A DNA stretch of 64,000 nucleotides from JBKEAJ01 sp047975005. GTDB lineage: Bacteria; Bacteroidota; Bacteroidia; Bacteroidales; Prolixibacteraceae. A program made the position numbers and the translations under genes. Each line of letters opens with the position of its first letter. Within the stretch, counting starts at the first letter, position 1. Location of the stretch: the NCBI GenBank assembly GCA_047975005.1, contig JBKECW010000034.1, positions 1 to 64,000 of the forward strand, read 5' to 3'. Below the pieces are notes generated by a model, which did no database searches, had not been told where the DNA came from, and was given only the letters and a program-made list of their open reading frames with translations. Positions 40,540 through 48,649 of this stretch are shown one piece after another.

Positions 40540-42900
40540 CTACAAGTCCATTTTATCAAAAATAAGGAAGCCGAAGTTCAATCCCACAAATATCTGATTA
40601 TTGCTTTCAGGACAGTAGTCGAGAGATAAACTTATGGGACCAAAGGTGGTATTGTACACCACCGCAGAAGAAAGCAAATATCTTATATTGCTCAACGGAT
40701 CTATTATCTTATTTTTTGCGTTCACATACGAGTCTGCACTACCTATATCAAGAGGCGGCTCTACCGAGGAGTAGAAGCCTTCTTCCACCTCTACATAAGG
40801 TGCGAATACATACCCTTCGGCTCTGACATCAAAGCTCTCGTTAATAGAATATATATACCTTAGTCCTGTTGACAAGTAGTTATTGCTTCGAAAATCATTA
40901 TTAAACATTATTTGGCTTGTTGGAGTTGGAGCAAATGCATGCGAGTACATATTGGTAGCACTCAGCGTTGCAAATGCCTGGTTTAATGTAAGTAGACCCT
41001 CAAAGAACAAACCTATTGTGTTTCGCTTAGAGACGGGAAAGTATTTGTCTTTCATTATATATGCCGACAGGACATTATGAACTTGTGAAACATCATTGGC
41101 TACAACGCTCGAAGCTCCTGGCGTAAAGTATTCTCTGCCGTGTCCGATTCTTGCTTTTACCAGGGTCTCACCTCCTGTTTTGGAATACTGCAATCTTTCT
41201 TTATTTACTCTTCTGTATGCCGCATTGACGGCATACAGGGTGAACCTGGTTCTTTCGGGAGTAATACTTATGTTTGAATTATTAGACATAAACTGGTCTG
41301 CATAAGTAACCGATATGTTTGGTTCGAGCGTTATAGAGCTTTTCCTTGTTGTGGGAAGTCCCATTTTAACACCTGCATAAAACTGTCGTTTCTGAGAATC
41401 AAACTTCCCGGATGAGCTAGACAAAAAATCAGATACAAGAACATTCTTGTATGTTAGAGAATGAATCCTTATTTGAGGTTTCAGATAGAACTTCCTTTTT
41501 GAAGGGAGTTCTATAATACTTGCTATAGACAGGCTATTGTAAAACTGACCCAAATCTAATGCTAATTTAAAATAATAAGGATTACTTCCACTAAATAAGC
41601 TATAATCGCCACTAATATACATTTGATTTGCAGGCAAGGTCGACAAATGCCCTCCAATATTAAATTGAAAGGGTTGCTCTTTCTCAACATACAGGTCAAT
41701 GTCAAAATAGCCAGACTTGCGATTATACTTTAGCAGCGGACGAAGGTCTTTTACCATTGGCTCTGCAAATAGCCTGTAGTATCCTTTGGTAAAATCAGAC
41801 ATATTGAATATTTCATTATCTGTCTTTACTATTTTGTACATATAATTAATCTCCTGAGGGTCTTCAATCCCCCTAATAACCAGATTATCAAATTCCAGTT
41901 TAGGTCTTAACGAGTTGAACATCCCCCTGTCCATTTCATGTTCTATTACACTTTCCTGCCTTAGTTTGCCCAGAAGCAACATACTATCAATAAATTTCTC
42001 TGCTGTTTTATAGCCTTCATTATATGCAGAGTCAACATTGCTAAAATCAAGAAGACTGTAGGTGCTCATGTCTGTGTGAAGTATAATACCCTTATCGTTG
42101 GGAATATTTAGATTATCGCCTCTCATCAATACTGTCTCCAACTGGTGATATACGTCATTTCTTCTCACCTCAGTTGTCAACGATGTTACTTTATGGGCGA
42201 CGGTATAGCTCGGAGAAAATTCATCCATAATAACATCAGCAGGCAGATTATTCATTATTCCACCATCAAAATATAGGGAGTCTTCTATTTCAACCGCTTT
42301 AAAAACAATTGGAAATGCCATTGACGCTCTGATAGAATAACCCAAATCTCCTTTTTTAAATACCTTCGTTTTATTTTTAGCATAGATATTTGTGCCAATG
42401 CAACGAAATGGTACAAACAAGTTGTTAAAGTTGCCTCTCGCATAAGCATTGGCGCTTGCAAATATTCCGTTAAGTTCAAGGTTAATTGGGCTTTCTGGTA
42501 TGAAGTTGGTTGGCAATACAAACTTCAGTTTTTCATCTTCTCCTTTTTGAACGCCAAGACTTATAATTGTTGGAGTTCGCTCCATAAGCGAATAATACTT
42601 ATACTCTTCTAAAATATCTCCTCTCAATAAAGACGAAATTTTATCTGAAGTAATCACATCGATCATTTCATCGGGACTATACCCCGATGCATAAAGGCCT
42701 CCTACTATGGCGCCTATTGATGTTCCTCCGATATAGTCTATAGGAACCCCTTTATCCTCAAAGGCCTGCAAAAAGCCAATATGAGCCATCCCCTTAGCAC
42801 CTCCTCCCCCAAGAGCCACGCCAATACTTTGGGCGTTGGTATTTATATGTAGTACCGTAAGAAGCATTATTGCTCCTAGAAAACTTGTAAATTTTGTCAC
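40540..42900 (-). CDS. Patatin-like phospholipase fused to outer-membrane barrel
   Basis: This is a 786-residue exported lipase of the PlpD/type Vd layout. The start is GTG at 42900; the next ATG (codon 12) would cut into the signal peptide (about 1-24, ending NTNAQ). The patatin domain begins at once with GVALGGGGAKGMAHIG (oxyanion hole), GGTSIGAIVGG (nucleophile Ser61) and DGGIMNNLP (catalytic Asp), all intact. Next is a segment that may be a single POTRA (about 330-400: KLEFDNLVIRGIEDPQEINYMYKIVKT). An Omp85-like barrel (about 410-786) ends SNNQIFVGLNFGFLIF. Acts on phospholipids at or outside the outer membrane; true substrate unknown. Confidence 0.93.
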   Translation of the reverse strand: MTKFTSFLGAIMLLTVLHINTNAQSIGVALGGGGAKGMAHIGFLQAFEDKGVPIDYIGGTSIGAIVGGLYASGYSPDEMIDVITSDKISSLLRGDILEEYKYYSLMERTPTIISLGVQKGEDEKLKFVLPTNFIPESPINLELNGIFASANAYARGNFNNLFVPFRCIGTNIYAKNKTKVFKKGDLGYSIRASMAFPIVFKAVEIEDSLYFDGGIMNNLPADVIMDEFSPSYTVAHKVTSLTTEVRRNDVYHQLETVLMRGDNLNIPNDKGIILHTDMSTYSLLDFSNVDSAYNEGYKTAEKFIDSMLLLGKLRQESVIEHEMDRGMFNSLRPKLEFDNLVIRGIEDPQEINYMYKIVKTDNEIFNMSDFTKGYYRLFAEPMVKDLRPLLKYNRKSGYFDIDLYVEKEQPFQFNIGGHLSTLPANQMYISGDYSLFSGSNPYYFKLALDLGQFYNSLSIASIIELPSKRKFYLKPQIRIHSLTYKNVLVSDFLSSSSGKFDSQKRQFYAGVKMGLPTTRKSSITLEPNISVTYADQFMSNNSNISITPERTRFTLYAVNAAYRRVNKERLQYSKTGGETLVKARIGHGREYFTPGASSVVANDVSQVHNVLSAYIMKDKYFPVSKRNTIGLFFEGLLTLNQAFATLSATNMYSHAFAPTPTSQIMFNNDFRSNNYLSTGLRYIYSINESFDVRAEGYVFAPYVEVEEGFYSSVEPPLDIGSADSYVNAKNKIIDPLSNIRYLLSSAVVYNTTFGPISLSLDYCPESNNQIFVGLNFGFLIFDKMDL

Positions 42901-43017
42901 TCTAAAACATTTAAAGAATTAAGTTATAACTCCTATTTGCGATAAAAATAATCAATAATATCATTCCCCTCCAAAACATTATTTATGTTTCTCTTTTCAA
43001 TCTTGATTTATTTGTAC

Positions 43018-43025
43018 TACATTTG
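43018..43025 (+). promoter_or_regulatory. Probable -7 element for korAB
   Basis: TACATTTG fits TAnnTTTG and lies 75 bp before the korA ATG. No TTTG at good spacing. The leader then contains ACACGAA (43041-43047) and TTCGTGT (43069-43075) followed by TTTT, a hairpin of terminator-like form. Confidence 0.4.
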
Positions 43026-43099
43026 AGCCATAATTAACCCACACGAAACATATAATTAGTATTCATGCTTCGTGTTTTTAACCATTTTATTGAACACCT

Positions 43100-44938
43100 A
43101 TGAGAAATGAAAAAACTCATATTGTAGAAAAAGTTGCTATCCGATTCTCCGGAGACTCTGGCGACGGAATGCAGCTTGTTGGTTCTATTTTTTCCGACAT
43201 CTCTGCAATACAGGGAAATGACATTGCTACATTCCCAGATTTCCCTTCCGAAATTAGGGCTCCGCAAGGTACAATTGGAGGAGTATCAGGATTTCAGGTA
43301 CATTTTGGCAATGTCTCTATCTCAAACCCAGGAGACATGGCAGACGTATTGATTGCTATGAATCCGGCATCTCTGAAAGCAAACATTAATTATTTAATGC
43401 CTCATTGTACAATTATCTGCGACAATGACTCTTTCACAGATAAGAACTGCGAAAAGGCAGGATTCAACACCAACGACCCATTCAAAGAGCTGGGCATTCC
43501 AGAAGACAGGGTAGTCAGAGTACCAGCCACCTCTCTCACAAAGTCAACACTAAAAGAGTTTGAGGCAGACAATAAGACTATCGGCAAAAGCAAAAACATG
43601 CTTATTCTGGGGCTTATATGTTGGATGTATGACAGGAATATGTCCTCTGTAAAAAAGGCAATAGCAAGCAAGTTTAAATCTAAGCCGAAAGTAGCCGAAC
43701 TCAACATCGCAACGCTAGATGCCGGCTACAACTTTGGCATGAATACACATGCTACTATGCCACAATTCATGGTGCATCCCGCCAAGATTGCCGCAGGAAA
43801 ATATAGAACGATGCAAGGTAATAAGGCAACAGCATGGGGACTAATGGCGGCAGCAGAGAAAGCCGGGCTAGACCTCTTTTTGGGGTCCTACCCTATAACC
43901 CCTGCAACAGATATACTGCAAGAACTTGCTAAGCACAAGTCGCTTGGTGTCAAAACATTCCAAGCAGAAGACGAGATAGCCGGCATTTGCACTTCAATAG
44001 GCGCATCCTTTGCCGGCAAGTTAGCTGCAACGTCTACGTCAGGACCCGGACTAGCGCTAAAGTCTGAAGCAATAGGTCTGGCAATAATGGCAGAATTGCC
44101 ATTGGTGATAGTCAATGTACAAAGGGGTGGACCATCTACGGGACTACCTACTAAAACTGAACAAAGTGACCTACACCAAGCCCTATACGGAAGAAATGGG
44201 GAATCACCACTTATAGTTATTGCAGCAAGTTCTCCTTCCGATTGTTTTTGGTATGCTTTCATGGCATCCAAGCTGTCGCTAGAACACATGACTCCTGTTA
44301 TACTACTAACAGATGGTTATTTGGGCAACGGAAGCGAGCCTTGGAAAATAGTAAAAATGAGTGAACTGCCTGACATTAAACCCAAAATAGCAAAGAATTC
44401 TGATAACTTCAGTGCATATAAACGTACCGACGACACGCTGGCACGCGAATGGGCATTTCCTGGCATGAAGGGTTTTGAGCACAGAATTGGAGGACTTGAG
44501 AAAGACGAGACCGGATGTGTGAGCCACAATCCTCAGAATCACCAAAAGATGTCAGATATTAGACAAGCCAAGGTGGACAGGGTACAAGAAGCAGTCCCAG
44601 ACGTGGAAGTACTGGGCGACAAAGATGCCGATCTGTTAGTTATTGGCTGGGGAGGAACATACGGACACCTCATCGATACAATAGAGTATATGCACAAGCA
44701 GAATAAAAAAATTGCATATGCACATTTCAACTATATAAGCCCACTACCAAAAAATACGGCAGAGGTGTTAGCTTCGTACAAAAAGATTGTTGTATGCGAG
44801 CTTAACAATGGGCAATTTGCATCGTATCTCAGAGACAAAGTACCAGGTAACGAATACCTACAATACAACAAATTGCAGGGATTACCATTTACAGTACACG
44901 AGTTAGTAGAACATTTCAATCAATTACTTGAAGATTAA
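43100..44938 (+). CDS. korA: 2-oxoacid:ferredoxin oxidoreductase subunit alpha (KorA-type)
   Basis: This is the alpha subunit (fused with a gamma domain) of a CoA-dependent 2-oxoacid:ferredoxin oxidoreductase, most likely acting on 2-oxoglutarate. The N-terminal gamma domain starts KVAIRFSGDSGDGMQLVGSIFS. The alpha domain starts near residue 240 with GSYPITPATDILQELAKH, FQAEDEIAGICTSIGASFAGKLAATSTSGPGLALKSEAIGLA and NVQRGGPSTGLPTKTEQSDL. The C-terminal domain has GDKDADLLVIGWGGTYG. The 612 residues are normal for KorA in Bacteroidota. KorB follows 4 bp later. It lacks its own ferredoxin-like subunit, so soluble ferredoxin is the acceptor. Confidence 0.94.
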   Translation: MRNEKTHIVEKVAIRFSGDSGDGMQLVGSIFSDISAIQGNDIATFPDFPSEIRAPQGTIGGVSGFQVHFGNVSISNPGDMADVLIAMNPASLKANINYLMPHCTIICDNDSFTDKNCEKAGFNTNDPFKELGIPEDRVVRVPATSLTKSTLKEFEADNKTIGKSKNMLILGLICWMYDRNMSSVKKAIASKFKSKPKVAELNIATLDAGYNFGMNTHATMPQFMVHPAKIAAGKYRTMQGNKATAWGLMAAAEKAGLDLFLGSYPITPATDILQELAKHKSLGVKTFQAEDEIAGICTSIGASFAGKLAATSTSGPGLALKSEAIGLAIMAELPLVIVNVQRGGPSTGLPTKTEQSDLHQALYGRNGESPLIVIAASSPSDCFWYAFMASKLSLEHMTPVILLTDGYLGNGSEPWKIVKMSELPDIKPKIAKNSDNFSAYKRTDDTLAREWAFPGMKGFEHRIGGLEKDETGCVSHNPQNHQKMSDIRQAKVDRVQEAVPDVEVLGDKDADLLVIGWGGTYGHLIDTIEYMHKQNKKIAYAHFNYISPLPKNTAEVLASYKKIVVCELNNGQFASYLRDKVPGNEYLQYNKLQGLPFTVHELVEHFNQLLED

Positions 44939-44942
44939 GCAT

Positions 44943-45962
44943 ATGTCAGACACAAAATACACATTCAAAGATTTCAAAAGCGACAATGAAGTACGCTGGT
45001 GTCCCGGATGCGGAGACTACGGAATTTTAACTGCTGTACAACGTGCTATGGCAGAGTTAGAAGATATAGAACACGAAAATCATGCTGTTATTTCCGGCAT
45101 TGGTTGTAGCTCTCGTTTTCCATATTATATGAACACCTTCGGTTTTCACACTATTCATGGTAGAGCTGCTGCAATTGCATCAGGGGTAAAATGCGCAAAT
45201 CCTAAGCTAATGGTGTGGCAAATATCTGGTGATGGTGACGCTATGGCAATCGGAGGGAATCATTTCATTCATGCAATACGTAGGAATATTGATATGAATA
45301 TGATTGTTTTTAACAACAAAATATACGGGCTTACGAAGGGACAGTATTCTCCTACATCCGACAGAGGCAGCGTAACAAAAACGTCTCCCTTTGGCACAGT
45401 AGAAAACTCTTTTAATGTTGGACAACTAGTTCTCGGAGCCGGAGGGACATTCTTTGCAAGAACTATGGATGTAAACCTCAAGCACAACCAAAAGATGTGC
45501 CTAGAAGCGGCTAAATTTAAAGGGGCTGCAATTGTCGAGGTACTTCAAAACTGCGTTATATTCAACGATGGAATCCATTTTGAGATTACTAAGTCTGAGA
45601 ACAAAAAGGACAAGCAGTTATTTTTGGAGCACGATAAGCCTATGATTTATGGCGAGAATAATAATTTGGGACTAATGCTAGACAGGAAGGGAAAAATTGT
45701 TTCTGTTGAGATAGGGAAAGACGGCATAACCGAAGCCGATATCTTGGTGCATGACGCTCATTGCGAGGACTCTCATATCCACAATCATTTAATAAATATG
45801 GCGCTCCCAGATTTCCCAATAGCTTTTGGGGTAATAAGGGCGACAAAATCGCCATCTTATGACCAATGTATGGAGGAACAAGCAAATGAGATAGCTCACA
45901 AGAGCAAGATACACAACATGGATGAGCTGATGAATGCAGGAGACACATGGACTGTTGAATAG
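44943..45962 (+). CDS. korB: 2-oxoacid:ferredoxin oxidoreductase subunit beta (KorB-type)
   Basis: This is the thiamine-pyrophosphate subunit partner of KorA. The ATG at 44943 is chosen over a TTG at 44928 that overlaps korA. WCPGCGDYGILTAV provides cluster Cys. The TPP motif is QISGDGDAMAIGGNHFIHAIRRN followed by IVFNNKIYGLTKGQYSPTS. IEVLQNC-like IVEVLQNCVIFND carries the third Cys. 339 residues. The operon ends with a terminator that lies inside the opposing murI gene. Confidence 0.95.
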   Translation: MSDTKYTFKDFKSDNEVRWCPGCGDYGILTAVQRAMAELEDIEHENHAVISGIGCSSRFPYYMNTFGFHTIHGRAAAIASGVKCANPKLMVWQISGDGDAMAIGGNHFIHAIRRNIDMNMIVFNNKIYGLTKGQYSPTSDRGSVTKTSPFGTVENSFNVGQLVLGAGGTFFARTMDVNLKHNQKMCLEAAKFKGAAIVEVLQNCVIFNDGIHFEITKSENKKDKQLFLEHDKPMIYGENNNLGLMLDRKGKIVSVEIGKDGITEADILVHDAHCEDSHIHNHLINMALPDFPIAFGVIRATKSPSYDQCMEEQANEIAHKSKIHNMDELMNAGDTWTVE

Positions 45963-45976
45963 AATATTTTAGTCTA

Positions 45977-46807
45977 TCACAAATGTATTGTAGCAGCCGT
46001 TATTGGGGAAGCCCAAAAACGGCTGCCTTTTTTTGCAAACTCCTTATTGTCCTCCGTGGTTAAGAATCTCATACTACCTCCTCTTGATATTCTTTTTTCC
46101 ATTTGCGGATGTCTTTGCAGGTAGTCTTGGAGCCTCTCTGCAACCAACGCAGCCTGATTCATCAAACTAACTCTGCTTGGCAAAAACTTCTTAATCTGTT
46201 CTTTTATTAGAGGATAGTGAGTACAAGCCAGTATTATCAGGTCTATATCGACATCTTTAGCCAATAATTCTTCAACTTTTGATTTTATGAAAGGTAGTGA
46301 TGCGGGATTCAGCTCTTCTCCGTTTTCTATAATCGGAACCCACATGGGACAGTCTTGTTGCGACACATGCGTTATCTTTCCTCCAGACCATTTAGTCAGT
46401 TCAATAGGGTACGAATTTGAGTTTATCGTCCCTGTGGTTCCTAAGACTCCGACATGTCCTGTTGTCGACAATTCTCCTGCTTTTTCAACTGCGGGTCTAA
46501 TCACTCCAAGCACTCTATTGTCGGGTGCAATATTAGGCAGATCTGTTTGTTGTATTGAACGGAGTGCCTTTGCCGATGCAGTGTTGCACGCAAGAATCGT
46601 AAGAGGAGATCCTTCTTTAAAGAGGTATCTAACAGCGTCTAGGGTATATCTATAAACGACTTCATAGGATCGTGTCCCATATGGAGCCCTAGCATTATCT
46701 CCCACATACATATAGTCGTACTCGGGAAGCAGGCGATATATTTCTTTTAACACTGTTAGCCCGCCATAACCTGAGTCAAAGATTGATATAGGAGAATAAT
46801 TTGCCAT
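45977..46807 (-). CDS. murI: Glutamate racemase
   Basis: This cofactor-independent racemase makes D-glutamate for peptidoglycan. The 276 residues include SIFDSGYGGLTVLKEIYRLLPEYDYMYVGDNARAPYG, the first catalytic Cys in ILACNTASA (Cys74), and the second in IILACTHYPLIKEQI. The C-terminus (GSMRFLTTEDNKEFAKKGSRFWASPI) fits the Bacteroidota form. The last 50 or so bases overlap the korAB terminator. It is the last gene of the minus-strand envelope run that begins at argH, after its own upstream terminator at 46826-46863. Confidence 0.96.
   Translation of the reverse strand: MANYSPISIFDSGYGGLTVLKEIYRLLPEYDYMYVGDNARAPYGTRSYEVVYRYTLDAVRYLFKEGSPLTILACNTASAKALRSIQQTDLPNIAPDNRVLGVIRPAVEKAGELSTTGHVGVLGTTGTINSNSYPIELTKWSGGKITHVSQQDCPMWVPIIENGEELNPASLPFIKSKVEELLAKDVDIDLIILACTHYPLIKEQIKKFLPSRVSLMNQAALVAERLQDYLQRHPQMEKRISRGGSMRFLTTEDNKEFAKKGSRFWASPITAATIHL
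45993..46034 (+). terminator. Intrinsic terminator of korAB, inside murI
   Basis: GCAGCCGTT (45993-46001) pairs with AACGGCTGC (46018-46026), and seven T (46028-46034) follow on the plus strand. The inner GGGGAAGCCC part can extend the hairpin slightly. Because murI ends at 45977, the whole terminator is in its C-terminal coding region. Confidence 0.8.
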
Positions 46808-46825
46808 ATCCTAGTTTCTTTATAT

Positions 46826-46863
46826 TAAAAAAAAAGCCACAAAGTAACACTTCGCGGCTTTTT
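46826..46863 (-). terminator. Intrinsic terminator after the third OmpH gene
   Basis: On the minus strand, AAAGCCGCGAAG (46863-46852) pairs with CTTTGTGGCTTTTT (46844-46831), loop TGTTA, with a long T run to about 46826. It separates the OmpH genes from murI, so murI probably has its own promoter or relies on readthrough. Confidence 0.75.
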
Positions 46864-46882
46864 CAATAATATTTCTTTTCTA

Positions 46883-47392
46883 CTATATTCCAAGATGTTT
46901 TTTTGCCAACGGAAGTACATCTACACTATTCTTACCTTTATATAATATAGTGTTCGAACTGATATCAAAAATGTAAAGAAGCCCTTGTGCTTCGCCAACT
47001 GCCTCTACTGCTCCTCTTGCTTTTTCAATTAGAGGAGTCATTATATCAGCTTCTTTCTTCTGGATTTGTTGTTGGGCAGAAGCCTGAAATGCTTGCAATC
47101 TCTGATTCAAGTCGTTTATTTCGCCTTCTTTTGATGCTTTTATATCTTCGTTGACATCAGCACCTTGCATATACTTCTGATACTCTTCAAATTTTGCTTG
47201 TGCTTCCTTCTGTATTGCGCCCATTTGGTCTTCCAAGCCTTTAACAAATTTATTGTAGCCTTCCTCTGCGGCTGTTCTTTCAGGCATTGCTTGCACTAGC
47301 TCTGCAAAGTTTATATGACCGAACTTTTGAGCATTTACTGAAGATGCTCCTATGCAGCTTATAACTGCAACTAATATGAATAACCTTTTCAT
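46883..47392 (-). CDS. OmpH/Skp-family periplasmic chaperone (third copy)
   Basis: This is a periplasmic holdase that keeps outer membrane proteins soluble on the way to BamA. A signal peptide ends SVNAQ (about residue 21). KFGHINFAELVQAMPERTAAE is followed by a long charged helical segment (about 45-125, coiled coil, Gln/Glu/Lys-rich) and SSNTILYKGKNSVDVLPLAKKHLGI. The 169 residues are normal. This is one of three tandem homologues; it is closest to the second copy, sharing KFGHI..A.LV..MPER and VDLLP endings. A gap of 91 bp with a nested hairpin separates it from the second copy. Confidence 0.92.
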   Translation of the reverse strand: MKRLFILVAVISCIGASSVNAQKFGHINFAELVQAMPERTAAEEGYNKFVKGLEDQMGAIQKEAQAKFEEYQKYMQGADVNEDIKASKEGEINDLNQRLQAFQASAQQQIQKKEADIMTPLIEKARGAVEAVGEAQGLLYIFDISSNTILYKGKNSVDVLPLAKKHLGI

Positions 47393-47419
47393 GTGTTTAT
47401 ATTTTATTTTTTACCAAGA

Positions 47420-47456
47420 GAGTCATCCTTGTGTGAAGGAACTTATCTTATGACTC
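47420..47456. other. Nested hairpin between second and third OmpH genes
   Basis: GAGTCAT (47420-47426) pairs with ATGACTC (47450-47456). Inside it, CCTT (47427-47430) pairs with AAGG (47436-47439). There is no T run, so a processing or stability role is more likely than termination. Low weight. Confidence 0.35.
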
Positions 47457-47483
47457 ATAATGTATTTCGTTTCCTATTTTTAT

Positions 47484-47993
47484 TTATAATCCTAGTTTAC
47501 TTTTTACCTTTGGCAACAAGTCTATACTTTCTGCAGAGTGGTACATTAAAACTTGGTTGCTGGTGTCAAATACAATATCCATATTCATCTCTTCAGCAAC
47601 GGCATCTACAGCATCTTGCGCTTTTTTTATGATTGGATTTAATAACTTCACTTGCTCTTGTTGCAAGCTACGTTGAGCATTCTGTGAGAAAGTCTGTATT
47701 TGGTTCATTTTGGATTGCAAATCGTCTTCCTTCGAGCTTTTAATAGGCTCTGACCAAGTGTTCACATTCTTTTCATATTCAGCAAGCTTTGCTTGATACT
47801 CAGATTGTAAACTCTTCATCTCCTGCTCTAGCTCCGAACTGAGTTTCTGCATTGATTTCTGAGCTTCGACTCTCTCTGGCATCAGCTCCACAATGGCAGC
47901 TATGTCGATATGTCCAAACTTTCCTTGTGCAAAGGTGCTAAAGCTACAAAACATTAACACTACTACGCACAGAATCTTTGTAATCTTTTTCAT
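47484..47993 (-). CDS. OmpH/Skp-family periplasmic chaperone (second copy)
   Basis: This is a Skp-like chaperone of 169 residues. An upstream in-frame ATG at 48047 lies inside the previous gene. The ATG at 47993 gives the signal peptide MKKITKILCVVVLMF...STFAQ and is preferred. GKFGHIDIAAIVELMPERVEAQ starts the mature protein. Long helices follow, with YDTSNQVLMYHS-like FDTSNQVLMYHSAESIDLLP at the end. It is 22 bp after the first copy and close to it in sequence. It probably forms trimers; mixed trimers with its neighbours are possible. Confidence 0.93.
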   Translation of the reverse strand: MKKITKILCVVVLMFCSFSTFAQGKFGHIDIAAIVELMPERVEAQKSMQKLSSELEQEMKSLQSEYQAKLAEYEKNVNTWSEPIKSSKEDDLQSKMNQIQTFSQNAQRSLQQEQVKLLNPIIKKAQDAVDAVAEEMNMDIVFDTSNQVLMYHSAESIDLLPKVKSKLGL

Positions 47994-48015
47994 TTCCATA
48001 TATTCAATTCTATTT

Positions 48016-48528
48016 TTATTTATAACCCATCTCTTTGAGTACATCATCGCTTATATCGTAACGAGGGTCTGAATACAGCAATGATACTCCGGACGCTTTG
48101 TCGAATACCATTCCGTAGCTACCTTTTTTAGACACTGTCTCGATTGCTCTATAGACTTCTTTCTGAATTGGATCTACCAAATCCTGACGTTTTTTAAATA
48201 AAAGTCCGTTTTCTCCGAAGTACTCTTTTTGCTTCTGTTTTAGTTCTTTCTCTTTAGTAACAATAACGTCCTCGCGTTTCTTCTTCATGTCTGCAGAAAG
48301 CAATACAGACTCTGCTCTATAGTCCTTATAAATCTTATCGAGCTCATTACTCATTGCCTCTAACTCCTTCTGATACTGTCTTGAAATCTGATCCAGTTGG
48401 TCTTGAGCCGCTTTGAATGTTGGAATATTTGCCAACACATATTCAGTATCAATATATGCCATTTTCTGTGCCTGTGCGGGCAATATGGCAAGCAACACAA
48501 GTGCTATGCTTACTAATATATTTCTCAT
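48016..48528 (-). CDS. OmpH/Skp-family periplasmic chaperone (first copy)
   Basis: This Skp-like chaperone has 170 residues and a signal peptide ending PAQAQ. The mature protein begins KMAYIDTEYVLANIPTFKAAQDQLDQIS, the standard Bacteroidota OmpH opening with YIDTEYVL. Charged helices run to about residue 120 and the end is VFDKASGVSLLYSDPRYDISDDVLKEMGYK. It lies 121 bp after bamA; a TATTTTTG element (48632-48625, minus strand) in that gap may be an internal promoter. It differs more from the other two copies than they do from each other. Confidence 0.94.
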   Translation of the reverse strand: MRNILVSIALVLLAILPAQAQKMAYIDTEYVLANIPTFKAAQDQLDQISRQYQKELEAMSNELDKIYKDYRAESVLLSADMKKKREDVIVTKEKELKQKQKEYFGENGLLFKKRQDLVDPIQKEVYRAIETVSKKGSYGMVFDKASGVSLLYSDPRYDISDDVLKEMGYK

Positions 48529-48649
48529 TGTTTTAAAATTTACTGGTTTTCTAACAACTTACTCTATACAGAGAATACAAGATATCATTACTTTTGCATT
48601 CTCTCATTTTTAATGTTTACGCCACAAAAATACAATTAATAAATTAAAT

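Noticed and set aside
44928..44942. TTG start for korB overlapping korA
   Set aside because: The ATG at 44943 gives the normal N-terminus (MSDTKYTFKDF).
47993..48047. Longer start for the second OmpH gene
   Set aside because: It overlaps the end of the first OmpH gene and would bury the signal peptide; the ATG at 47993 fits better.
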